This document shows, one piece after another, positions 43,882-52,789 of a stretch of 64,000 nucleotides of DNA. The DNA is from Streptomyces cupreus. GTDB lineage: Bacteria > Actinomycetota > Actinomycetes > Streptomycetales > Streptomycetaceae. The stretch's first letter is position 1. Each line of letters starts with the position of its first letter. The notes below the pieces were generated by a model. That model saw nothing but the letters and a program-made list of their open reading frames with translations. It searched no databases and was not told the DNA's origin. The translations under genes were made by a program, and so were the position numbers. The stretch lies in assembly GCF_014257025.1 (NCBI RefSeq), contig NZ_JACMSF010000012.1, positions 62,001-126,000 of the forward strand. Reading direction: 5' to 3'.

Positions 43882-45318
43882 ATGACGGTGTCACAGACCA
43901 ATCCGGATGGGCACGAGGGCGCGGACGGTGGCTCGGCCGCGTGGGAACTGTTGCTGCCGGCCGCCTCCGCGCCGGCACGCGCGCGTGGGCGGGCGTTGCA
44001 GGCGGCGTTGCGGGAGGCGGTGCGGTCCGGGCGGCTCGCGCCGGGGACGCGGCTGCCGTCGAGTCGGGACCTCGCCGCCGACCTCGGTGTGTCGCGCGGG
44101 CTGATCACCGAGGCGTACGAGCAGCTCACGGCGGAGGGCTATCTGCGCAGTGGCCGAGGGGCGGGGACCTGGGTGGGCGGTGCCGTACGGTCGGCACCGC
44201 CACGCGCGCGTGACCTCGCGCCGCGCTCCCCGGGCGCCCGGGCCGACTTCGTGCCCGGGACGCCCGACCTGTCGCTGTTCCCGCGCGCCGCCTGGGCCGC
44301 GGCACAGCGGGGCGTACTGGCCGAGCTGCCGCACCAGGACCTCGGGTATCCCGATCCGCGCGGGCTGCCCCGGCTCCGTACGGCGCTGGCCGAACTGCTG
44401 GCCCGGCGCCGGGGCGTGGTCGCGGACCCGGAGCGGCTCGTGGTCGTCTCCGGAGTGGCGCAGGCGACGACGCTGCTCGGTTTCGCGCTGCACGCGCGCG
44501 GGATGCGCACGGTCGGCGTCGAGGACCCGGGCAGTCCCCAGCACAACGCGCTCTACGCCGCCGCGGGCGTCACCACCGTGCCGTTGCCCCTGGACGACGA
44601 GGGGCTCGCCCTCGACCCACTGCGGACCTCGGGCGTACGGGCCGTCGTGACGACCCCCGCCCACCAGTACCCGACCGGGATCGCGTACTCCGCGCGGCGC
44701 CGCGCCGAACTCCTGGACTGGGCACGGTCCGTGGACGGATTCGTCCTGGAGGACGACTACGACGGCGACTTCCGCTACGACCGCGCTCCCGTGGGCGCGC
44801 TCCAGGGCCTGGACCCGGAGCGCGTCGCCTACGCGGGCTCGGTCAGCAAGTCGCTCGCGCCGGGACTGCGGCTGGGGTGGCTGCTGGTCCCGGAGGGGCT
44901 GGCCGACGAGGTCGTCGAGCGCAAACGGACGATGGATCTCGGCCATCCCACGCTCGACCAGGCACTGTTCGCCCGGTTCGTGGAGCGCGGTGACTACGAC
45001 CGGCAGTTGCGCCGCTGCCAGCGCGCCTACCGGGAGCGGCGCGACGCCCTGGTCGCCGCGCTGGAGGAGCACTTCCCGGGCTCCCGGGTGTCGGGCATCG
45101 CCGCCGGGCTCCATGTGATCGCCGTACTGCCGAAACGGTTCGGGCCCGAGGAGGACTTCCTGGCGCGCATGGCCGCGGCCGGAGTGGCGGTGCGCCTGCT
45201 CGCGGACTGCACGCACGCGCGTGCGGAGCACGACGACGTACGGCTGGTCCTGGGGTACGCGCATCTGTCACCGGCCCGGATCCGGGAGGGCGTGCGGGCC
45301 ATGGCCGAGGCGGTGTGA
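43882..45318 (+). CDS. MocR-type PLP-binding GntR regulator
   Basis: 478 residues. N-terminal GntR winged helix (about 20-95, LAPGTRLPSSRDLAADLGVSR), then an aminotransferase-like domain (about 115-475) with DPRGLPRLR, TTPAHQYPTGI, the Asp/Tyr cofactor contacts in LEDDYDGDFRYD and the PLP-Lys motif GSVSKSLAPGLRLGW. MocR proteins sense PLP or amino acids and often activate the divergent gene; here that is an EamA transporter. The ATG follows a TAAGGT -10-like element closely, so the mRNA may be nearly leaderless. Confidence 0.92.
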   Translation: MTVSQTNPDGHEGADGGSAAWELLLPAASAPARARGRALQAALREAVRSGRLAPGTRLPSSRDLAADLGVSRGLITEAYEQLTAEGYLRSGRGAGTWVGGAVRSAPPRARDLAPRSPGARADFVPGTPDLSLFPRAAWAAAQRGVLAELPHQDLGYPDPRGLPRLRTALAELLARRRGVVADPERLVVVSGVAQATTLLGFALHARGMRTVGVEDPGSPQHNALYAAAGVTTVPLPLDDEGLALDPLRTSGVRAVVTTPAHQYPTGIAYSARRRAELLDWARSVDGFVLEDDYDGDFRYDRAPVGALQGLDPERVAYAGSVSKSLAPGLRLGWLLVPEGLADEVVERKRTMDLGHPTLDQALFARFVERGDYDRQLRRCQRAYRERRDALVAALEEHFPGSRVSGIAAGLHVIAVLPKRFGPEEDFLARMAAAGVAVRLLADCTHARAEHDDVRLVLGYAHLSPARIREGVRAMAEAV

Positions 45319-45439
45319 ACCGGTCATCGGCCCCCTTGTCCCGTCGGTCAGTTGTTCACTTGTGGTTTCCGTGTGCGCTGCGGCGCACCAGTAGTTGTGG
45401 CACTGCACACTGGCCGGATCCCGTCCTGGAGGCCCACCC

Positions 45440-47014
45440 ATGTCACACCGTCCGTTCCCCGGCCGCCGCAGTGTTCTGCGCGGCTCGCTCGCCGCCTCCG
45501 CGGCCCTGACCCTGCCCACCGCGCTCGGCGCGGCGCCCGCGTTCGCCCTGTCCGGGCGGCCCGAAGCGGGCTGGGGCGTGCAGACGGGCGATGTGACGAC
45601 GGACTCGGGCCTGGTCTGGGTCCGCTCCGACCGGCCCGCCCGGATGATCGTCGAGACGTCCGCCACCGAGTCGTTCCGCAACCCGCGCAGATGGCACGGA
45701 CCGCTGCTCGGCGCGGACACCGACTTCACCGGTACGACCCAGCTGCGCGGGCTCCCCTCCGGCGAGCAGATCCACTACCGCGTCCTGCTCGCCGACCCGG
45801 ACGACCCGCGCCGCACCGGCGAGCCGGTGACCGGCACCTTCCGCACCGCGTCGGTCAAGCGGCGCAGCGGCGTCCGCTTCCTCTGGTCCGGCGATCTCGC
45901 CGGGCAGGGCTGGGGCATCAACCCGGACCTCGGCGGCTACCGCATCTACGACACGATGGCCGCCCTCGACCCGGACTTCTTCATCTGCAGCGGTGACAAC
46001 ATCTACGCCGACGGCCCGATCACCTCGGCCGTGACCCTGCCCGACGGCCGGACCTGGCGGAACATCACCACCGAGGAGAAGTCGAAGGTCGCCGAGACGC
46101 TGGCGGAGTTCCGCGGCAACTTCCGCTACAACCTGCTCGACGAGAACCTGCGCGCGTTCAACGCCCAGGTCCCCTCCATCGTCCAGTGGGACGACCATGA
46201 GGTCACCAACAACTGGTACCCGGGCGAGATCCTCGGCGACGCCCGGTACACCGAGAAGAACGTCGACGTGCTCGCCGCCCGTGCCCGGCAGGCGTTCTCG
46301 GAGTACTACCCGATCTCCACGCTGCGCCGCCCCGACGGCCGCGTCTACCGGGCCCAGCACTACGGCCCGCTGCTGGACGTGTTCGTGCTGGACATGCGCA
46401 CCTACCGCAATGCCAACTCGCCGGACAACCAGACCACCGACCCGGTGGGCATCCTCGGCCGGGAGCAGCTGGAGTGGCTCAAGCGCGAGCTGGCCCGCTC
46501 CCGGGCGGTGTGGAAGGTCATCGCCTCCGACATGCCGATCGGCCTGGTCGTGCCGGACACCGGCGACGGCAAGCCGCACATCGAGGCGGTCGCGCAGGGC
46601 GACCCGGGGGCCCCGCTCGGCCGTGAGCTCCAGATCGCCGAACTGCTGCGGTTCATCAAGCACCTGCGGATCACCGGCACGGTGTGGCTGACCGCCGACG
46701 TCCACTACACCTCGGCCCAGCACTACCAGCCCTCGCGGGCCGCGTTCACCGACTTCGAGCCGTTCTGGGAGTTCGTCTCGGGTCCGCTCAACGCGGGCGG
46801 CTTCCCGGCCAACGCGCTCGACAACACCTTCGGCCCGGAGCGGGTGTTCCTGAAGGCCCCGACCGTCGCCAACGTCTCCCCCGCCCAGGGCTACCAGTTC
46901 TTCGGCGAGGTCGACATCGACGGCGACAGCGGCGAGCTGACGGTACGGCTGCGCGATCAGGACAGCACCGTGCTGTTCACGCAGGTGCTCCAGCCGGGGC
47001 GGGTCGGCCAGTAA
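45440..47014 (+). CDS. Secreted PhoD-like phosphodiesterase/alkaline phosphatase
   Basis: 524 residues; ATG 45440. Tat-type signal peptide GRRSVLRGS with hydrophobic stretch to about residue 37. N-terminal Fn3-like PhoD_N domain (about 45-140), then a metallophosphatase domain (about 150-510): LWSGDLAGQG, CSGDNIYADG, WDDHEVTNNWYPGE, DMRTYRNAN, and WLTADVHYTSA carry metal ligands. PhoD enzymes use Ca/Fe and are secreted folded. Hydrolyses phosphomono- or diesters for phosphate scavenging. No clear PHO box was identified. Confidence 0.9.
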   Translation: MSHRPFPGRRSVLRGSLAASAALTLPTALGAAPAFALSGRPEAGWGVQTGDVTTDSGLVWVRSDRPARMIVETSATESFRNPRRWHGPLLGADTDFTGTTQLRGLPSGEQIHYRVLLADPDDPRRTGEPVTGTFRTASVKRRSGVRFLWSGDLAGQGWGINPDLGGYRIYDTMAALDPDFFICSGDNIYADGPITSAVTLPDGRTWRNITTEEKSKVAETLAEFRGNFRYNLLDENLRAFNAQVPSIVQWDDHEVTNNWYPGEILGDARYTEKNVDVLAARARQAFSEYYPISTLRRPDGRVYRAQHYGPLLDVFVLDMRTYRNANSPDNQTTDPVGILGREQLEWLKRELARSRAVWKVIASDMPIGLVVPDTGDGKPHIEAVAQGDPGAPLGRELQIAELLRFIKHLRITGTVWLTADVHYTSAQHYQPSRAAFTDFEPFWEFVSGPLNAGGFPANALDNTFGPERVFLKAPTVANVSPAQGYQFFGEVDIDGDSGELTVRLRDQDSTVLFTQVLQPGRVGQ

Positions 47015-47143
47015 CCGGCGTAGTCTTCAAGGGTGTCGCGCACCGGCGTCATCCCCCGGCGCGCGGCACCTTCAACTCGGCCTCGTTGAGCGCGTTTTCG
47101 CAGGTCGGAGCCGATTGTCAGTGGTCGCGTCTACGGTTTTTCC

Positions 47144-48556
47144 ATGACGCGATCACTGCAGGCAGTGGCCTATCGCCGACCCTCCGTGCTGGACTCCACC
47201 GCGGACGGCCGACGCCTGGGGCTTGAGACCTCACGGGGTGCGACGCCCACCGGCACCACCGACCATCCCCGTTTCTTCGCCGGGTTCCTGACGGCACCTC
47301 AGGCCGCCTCCGCCGGGCTGCTGGCGGTGGCCGACGTGGCGGCCGCGCGGTACTACCAGCGGCAGTTGCGCGCCTCGCTGGACCCGGTGGTGACCGGCAA
47401 CGGCGACCGGCTGCGCTTCGAGTCGTTCTCCGGCTGCGGCGGGGTGTATGCCCGTCTGGACGTGCTCACGGCGGGCCTGGACGGCGACGAGGTGGGCCAC
47501 GGCACGACGAACGTGGACGTCAACAACCCGCTGCGCGAGGCCCTTTCGAGGATCGGCACGGACGATCCGCTGCACATGCGGGTCGGACCCGACGACCTGA
47601 CGGTGACCACGCTCGACGGCCCGGTCGTCGAGAAGAAGGTCCCGCTCCCCGACCGCTGGCTGCGCGGTTTCGCGGAGTCCCAGGTGATCGCCGCCGGCTT
47701 CGACCTGCGCGCCGAACTGCCCGCCGCCGAGGCGGTGCGGTTCCTGCGCGCGCTGCCGAAGGCCGGAGCCCGCGGCGCCGTGGGAGGTCCGCGCTGGCTG
47801 GTCCCGGCGGGCCGCGCACTGCGCCCGACCACCCGCGCGGTGCCCGGCGCGGTCTGTCTGCCCGGCCCGGAGCGCCTCATCGCGCTCCAGCGGGTGCTCC
47901 GGCACGCCACGACCCTGCGGATCTACGGCCCCCCGGTCGGGGCGGGCTCGGCGGCGACCGCCAGTGCCTGGGAAATGGTGCTGCCGGGCATGCGGCTCAC
48001 CCTCACCCTGTCGCCCGACGCCTCCCGTGGCTTCTCCGGCGAGGGCGGCGTCCTCGACGCGCTCGCCACCGACGAGGCCGCCGGGGACGCGGAGCTGATC
48101 TCGGTGCTCCTCGCCTGGGAGCCGCGCATCGACGTCACCGACCTCGCCGCCGCCTCGGGCCTCACCCCCGAGCGCGTGCGCGCGGCTCTGGTCCGCCTCG
48201 GCACCTCGGGCCGGGTCGGCTACGACACCGCGGAGGCGGCCTACTTCCACCGGGAGCTGCCCTACGACTCCGCGCGCGTGGAGCGGCACAACCCCAGACT
48301 GCGCTCCGCCCAGGCGCTGGTGGCGGCGGGCGCGGTCGCCCTGGACGGCGCCCTCGGCACGGTGACCGCGGAGGACGGCCATGTGCACCGGGTGCGGGAC
48401 GAGGCGGGCGTGCTCACCTGCACATGCCTGTGGTGGGCGAAGTACCGGGGCGGGCGCGGACCCTGCAAGCACGCCCTGGCGGTACGGATGGTGCGGCGCG
48501 GCGCCGCGGCGGAGCAGGGGACGGAAAAGGCACGAGTCGACGGGGGTGTGCGATGA
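47144..48556 (+). CDS. SWIM zinc-finger protein
   Basis: 470 residues; ATG 47144 follows TACGGT (47132-47137) at about 7 bp, so the mRNA is probably leaderless. The C-terminal SWIM motif is CxC...CxH: TCTCLWWAKY and GPCKHALA (about 425-446). The larger N-terminal part is not recognised. SWIM proteins bind DNA or protein. It overlaps the next gene by 4 bp (ATGA), forming a SWIM/DUF6493 pair seen in actinomycetes but without assigned function. Confidence 0.88.
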   Translation: MTRSLQAVAYRRPSVLDSTADGRRLGLETSRGATPTGTTDHPRFFAGFLTAPQAASAGLLAVADVAAARYYQRQLRASLDPVVTGNGDRLRFESFSGCGGVYARLDVLTAGLDGDEVGHGTTNVDVNNPLREALSRIGTDDPLHMRVGPDDLTVTTLDGPVVEKKVPLPDRWLRGFAESQVIAAGFDLRAELPAAEAVRFLRALPKAGARGAVGGPRWLVPAGRALRPTTRAVPGAVCLPGPERLIALQRVLRHATTLRIYGPPVGAGSAATASAWEMVLPGMRLTLTLSPDASRGFSGEGGVLDALATDEAAGDAELISVLLAWEPRIDVTDLAAASGLTPERVRAALVRLGTSGRVGYDTAEAAYFHRELPYDSARVERHNPRLRSAQALVAAGAVALDGALGTVTAEDGHVHRVRDEAGVLTCTCLWWAKYRGGRGPCKHALAVRMVRRGAAAEQGTEKARVDGGVR

Positions 48557-51183
48557 GTTCGCTGATGGACGCGGTACGGGCGGGGCGGATCGCCGAGGTG
48601 ACGAGCCTGCTGGACGGGATGACGGATGCCGAAAGGCGGGCCTGCTTCCCCGAGCTGAAGGCACTGCGCAAGGAGCTGCGCCCGGACCGCTGGAGCGAGC
48701 GGGGGCGTCAGGTCCTGCCCGCCCTGCATCTGGCCGGCGCGGCCTGCCAGACCGGTGCGGCGGCCGTGGCGAACTGGCTGGCGGCCACCGACTTCATCTG
48801 GGCGCCCGCGTCACCGGCCCGGCTGATCGACACCCTCGCCGACCGGGACCTCGCCTGGATCGCCGATGTCACGCATCGGCTCGCCCAGCGTCCGGTCAGC
48901 GCGCGCGTGCCCTTCGATCTGATGACGGGCCTGGTACGGCTGTCCGCCTGCCCGGTGCCCACCACCACCGCGTACGTCCAGGGCTGGCTGATGCACATCG
49001 GCAGCACCTGGGCGCGCTCGAGCTCCGTCGTCGACCGACTCCGTCAGGAGCCGCATCTGGCGGAGCTCGTGGCCGCGCTGTTCGAGATCGACGACATCGG
49101 CTCGGTGTTCGGATGGGTGGCCGGCGAGGGGCGCAACAGCTGGCCCGCCTCCCTCGCCCGCCTCACCGAGGAAGGCGCCCTGGACCGGAAGTCGATGCTG
49201 GACGGGTGCGCGGCCCGCCTGCTGCGGGGCGGCCGGGCGTCCGATGTCCGGGTGTTCCTCCAGCTGTTGCGGGCGCTGGCCCCGACCCGTGCGGAGGAGC
49301 GGGAGCGGGTGGCCGACTGGACGGCGCTCGCCGCGGACGCCGCCTCACCGGTCGCCGCGCACGCCCAGTCGGTACTGGCCGGACTTGCCCTGGACGGCGA
49401 ACTCCCGCCCCGGCGGCTGGCGGAGATGTCGGAGTCGGTGCTGTTCCGCACCGAGAAGAAGCTGCTGCGGGCCCAGCTCGTGCTGCTCGGCAAGGTCCTC
49501 GCCAAGGACGCGGGCGGCGTCGACGAGTTGCTCCCCGCCCTGGCACAGGCCCTCGGGCACATGGACTCCGAAGTGCAGGAGCGTGCGGTCAAGCTGGTGG
49601 AGCGGCACGCGCCGAGGATCGGCGACCCGGGAGTGCGTGACGTGCTCGCCGCCGGCGCCGAACAGCTGAGCCCCGTCCTGCGTGCGCGGGTGGCCAAGGC
49701 CCTGGGCGTAGGCCTGGTCCCGGCGTCGGCGGAGGCGTACGAAGAGGCGCTGCCAGCGGTGCCGGTGCCGCTTCGCCTCTCGCCCGCTCCGGAGTCGGCA
49801 ACCGAACTCGCCGAAGAAGTAGGGGCGTTGCTGGCCGGAGCCGCCGATGACGTGGCCGCCTTCGAGCGCACCCTCGACGGCCTGGTGCGCCACGCCCACC
49901 AGGATCCGGGCGCCCTGCGGGAAGCCCTCGAACCGGTGGCGAGCCGACTGCACTGGTTCACCGCCGCCACCGTCCATCCGAGCGACTTCTTCGGCCACCG
50001 CCATCTGGAGCTCATCCTCGCGGCGCTGCTGAGAAAGACACCGGGTGGCGGGTTCCGTACGCCGCTGCGGGACCCGCTGTCCGTGGCAGGCTGCATCCAC
50101 AGTCCCCTGGGCCAGGCCTTCAACGCCCGCATATGGGAGATCGCCCACCGTATCCACGCCGATCCCCCGCCCTTCCTCCTCTCCACACCCACCTGGAGCA
50201 CCGGCATCCTCGAACCGGACGAGCTGGTGGCCCGACTCGACGCCTACCGCGAACTGGGCGTCCGGGCGACGCCCACCGACTTCGCGCAGGCGCTGCTCCG
50301 GGTCCGGCGCCAGGACCGTGCGGGGGCCGAGGCGGCCGCGGAGCGCGCGGCGGCGCTGGGCACACCCGAGGGCACCCGGCTCGCACAGTGGCTCACCGCC
50401 GAGGGACCGGCCCTGCCACCCGTGACACTGCGCACCGCGGGCCCCCGAGTCCTGCTGGAGTTCGGCGAACTCGAAGAGCTGCAGCGGGACTTCCCGCCGG
50501 ACTTCCGCCCCCTGGGCAGGCCCGTGTCCGTCTACCGCGAACACTGGCGCTGCTACCACTGGGACGCCGACCTGCGGCCGCACTGGACGGCCCTGCTGCC
50601 CGAGCAGCGCGAACTGGTGGCGGTCCGGCTGCTGCGGGACTTCTCTTCGCTGGCCGTGGACGACACCCGGGGAGCCGCCGAGATCCTTCCCCGGCTCGCC
50701 GAGTCGGACGGTGCCGCGGGTCCTGCCCTGCACCTGGGCCTCGCGTACGCGCTCGGCGCGCGGCACGAGGAGGACCGGCTCGCCGCCGTGGACGCCCTGC
50801 TGGTGCTGGCCGCGCGTGGACAGCTCGACGCCGAGCGGCTGGGCGCCGACCTCGGGGAGCTGATGGGCAGCGGGACGGTCAAGCCGGCGCGGCTGGTGGA
50901 GTCCGTGCGGACGGCGGCGGCCACCGGGGCGAACGCCACCATTTGGGGGATACTCCGGCACACCCTGCCCGCCCTGCTCGCCGGCCTCACCGGCGAACGG
51001 CCGCCTGCCCCGCCACGCGGGCTGCCGGATCTGCTGGCCGTGGCCGCGGACTGCGCCGAGCGGTCCGGTGCGCGGGGCGATGTGCCGCACCTGGCGCAGA
51101 CGGCCGACCGGCGTGGCTCCTCCCGGCTGGTGTCCCAGGCCCGTCGGCTCCGCAGCACGCTGGTGCTGGAGGTGGCCGCCTGA
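48553..51183 (+). CDS. DUF6493 family protein, HEAT-like
   Basis: 876 residues; ATG 48553 overlaps the SWIM stop. No signal peptide or membrane segment. Long all-helical sequence with repeated Leu/Ala-rich helices, HEAT-like in look (ALAQALGHMDSEVQERAVKLVERHAP). I identify the family from its context and pattern (DUF6493); function is unknown. Coupled with the SWIM protein, it probably forms a complex. Confidence 0.75.
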   Translation: MSSLMDAVRAGRIAEVTSLLDGMTDAERRACFPELKALRKELRPDRWSERGRQVLPALHLAGAACQTGAAAVANWLAATDFIWAPASPARLIDTLADRDLAWIADVTHRLAQRPVSARVPFDLMTGLVRLSACPVPTTTAYVQGWLMHIGSTWARSSSVVDRLRQEPHLAELVAALFEIDDIGSVFGWVAGEGRNSWPASLARLTEEGALDRKSMLDGCAARLLRGGRASDVRVFLQLLRALAPTRAEERERVADWTALAADAASPVAAHAQSVLAGLALDGELPPRRLAEMSESVLFRTEKKLLRAQLVLLGKVLAKDAGGVDELLPALAQALGHMDSEVQERAVKLVERHAPRIGDPGVRDVLAAGAEQLSPVLRARVAKALGVGLVPASAEAYEEALPAVPVPLRLSPAPESATELAEEVGALLAGAADDVAAFERTLDGLVRHAHQDPGALREALEPVASRLHWFTAATVHPSDFFGHRHLELILAALLRKTPGGGFRTPLRDPLSVAGCIHSPLGQAFNARIWEIAHRIHADPPPFLLSTPTWSTGILEPDELVARLDAYRELGVRATPTDFAQALLRVRRQDRAGAEAAAERAAALGTPEGTRLAQWLTAEGPALPPVTLRTAGPRVLLEFGELEELQRDFPPDFRPLGRPVSVYREHWRCYHWDADLRPHWTALLPEQRELVAVRLLRDFSSLAVDDTRGAAEILPRLAESDGAAGPALHLGLAYALGARHEEDRLAAVDALLVLAARGQLDAERLGADLGELMGSGTVKPARLVESVRTAAATGANATIWGILRHTLPALLAGLTGERPPAPPRGLPDLLAVAADCAERSGARGDVPHLAQTADRRGSSRLVSQARRLRSTLVLEVAA

Positions 51184-51367
51184 CGTAGTCCCGTACGCCG
51201 TACGTCCACACCCCGGCGTGGACACCGGCGGCGACCAGGCAGGACACGAGTCGCCCGGCGTCGGCAACACAACCGCAAAAGAAGCGACAAAAGGTGCAGA
51301 AGCGATCTTTACCGCCCGGTCACAAAGCGTTCGTGATCACGCAACACCGTTCCTTCACAGTGGCTGC

Positions 51368-52789
51368 ATGAGTCGAGACATGTCTGATGTGACGCGTGCG
51401 AAGCACGGCCGTCCCGTCCACCACTGGCGGCGGGACGTCATCGAACTCGCCGCGCTCTTCACGGCGGTCGCGGTGGCGGACGCCGTGGCCAATCTGGTCG
51501 GGCACGGCCCGGACGGACCGGAGCTGCTGCTGGTGTCGGCGGTCGTGCTGATCGCCACGGCCGCGTTCCACACATGGTGGTCACGCCGCCACGGCCACGC
51601 ACCGCCGACCGACGATACCGGTGCCCGGCCCGTCGCTGAGCGGCAGGCCGGGCCGTCGGACCCTTCGCCGCAGTCGCAGCCGGCCGAGGTCACCCCCGGC
51701 GAGAGCACACTGTGGCGGATGCGGACGACCGTGAAGGACGAGCCGGGATCCCTGGCCGCGCTGTGCACGGCCCTCGCCGAGCGGCGGGTCGACATCCTGA
51801 GCCTGCAGACCCATCCGCTGGGCGACGGCACGGTGGACGAGTTCCTGCTGCGCGCTCCGGGCGAGTTGGCGGTCGCCGAGATCACCCGGGCCGTTTCCCG
51901 GGCGGGCGGCGCGAGCACCTGGATCGAGCGCGCCGACGCCCATGACCTGGTGGACGCGCCGACCCGGGTGCTGGGCCTCGCCACCCGGACCGCCCTGGAC
52001 GCGGCGGAACTGCCGCTCGCGCTCCGGCAGTTGCTGGGCCGCTGCACGATCCGCCAGCTGCCCGCCGCGCCGATCGGCGGACGGGCGCCGGAGGGCGTTC
52101 CCGTGGAGGGCGTCCTGGAGGACACCGTGATGCGGCTGCGGGCACCGGAAGGCGGAGTGATCACCGTGGAGCGGCCGTATCTGCCGTTCACGCCCACCGA
52201 GTTCGCGCGAGCGCGGGCCCTGGTGGAGCTGGACGCCAGGCTCGGTCCGCGCGTGCCGCACAGCCAGGTCGAACTGAGACTGCCGGAAGGCAGCGACATC
52301 ACCGTGCGCCGGGCGGACAGGGGTGATGTCGAGGCCGCGAAGGCCATGCACGAGCGGTGCTCGGCGCGGACGTTGAGCATGCGGTACCACGGGCCGGTCG
52401 GTGACGCGGACCGGTACCTGAACCACCTCCTCAGCCCGCGGTTCGGGCGGACGCTTGCCGTGCAGACGGCGTCGGGGCGGATCGTCGGACTCGGTCACCT
52501 CCTGTGGGACGGTGACGAGACCGAGGTCGCGCTGATCGTCGAGGACGCGTGGCAGCGACGCGGGATCGGCGCGGAGTTGCTCCGCAGGTTGGTGGGGATG
52601 GCTGTTGAGGCCGGGTGCGAGAGTGTGTACGCGGTGACTCAGTCGTCCAACACCGGGATGGTGGCCGCGATGCGGGGGCTTGGGCTTCCTCTCGACTATC
52701 AGATCGAGGAAGGCACGCTGGTCATCACTGCCAGGCTCGCCTCCCAGGTGCCAGTGGGCCTGGAAGAGGCGACACGCCGTAGGAGCTAA
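51368..52789 (+). CDS. ACT-domain GNAT acetyltransferase with N-terminal membrane segments
   Basis: 473 residues; ATG 51368 or 51380. Two hydrophobic segments near residues 24-42 and 48-68, then a Pro/Ser linker (70-112), an ACT-like domain (about 115-185, VKDEPGSLAALCTALAER, VDILSLQTHPLG), and a GNAT domain (about 310-450, VEDAWQRRGIGAELLRRLVG). ACT-GNAT fusions such as Micau_1670 (AAPatA) are amino-acid-controlled protein acetyltransferases. The membrane part is unusual, suggesting sensing at the membrane. Upstream CGTGATCACG palindrome (51332-51341). Convergent with the trans-sulfuration gene. Confidence 0.82.
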   Translation: MSRDMSDVTRAKHGRPVHHWRRDVIELAALFTAVAVADAVANLVGHGPDGPELLLVSAVVLIATAAFHTWWSRRHGHAPPTDDTGARPVAERQAGPSDPSPQSQPAEVTPGESTLWRMRTTVKDEPGSLAALCTALAERRVDILSLQTHPLGDGTVDEFLLRAPGELAVAEITRAVSRAGGASTWIERADAHDLVDAPTRVLGLATRTALDAAELPLALRQLLGRCTIRQLPAAPIGGRAPEGVPVEGVLEDTVMRLRAPEGGVITVERPYLPFTPTEFARARALVELDARLGPRVPHSQVELRLPEGSDITVRRADRGDVEAAKAMHERCSARTLSMRYHGPVGDADRYLNHLLSPRFGRTLAVQTASGRIVGLGHLLWDGDETEVALIVEDAWQRRGIGAELLRRLVGMAVEAGCESVYAVTQSSNTGMVAAMRGLGLPLDYQIEEGTLVITARLASQVPVGLEEATRRRS

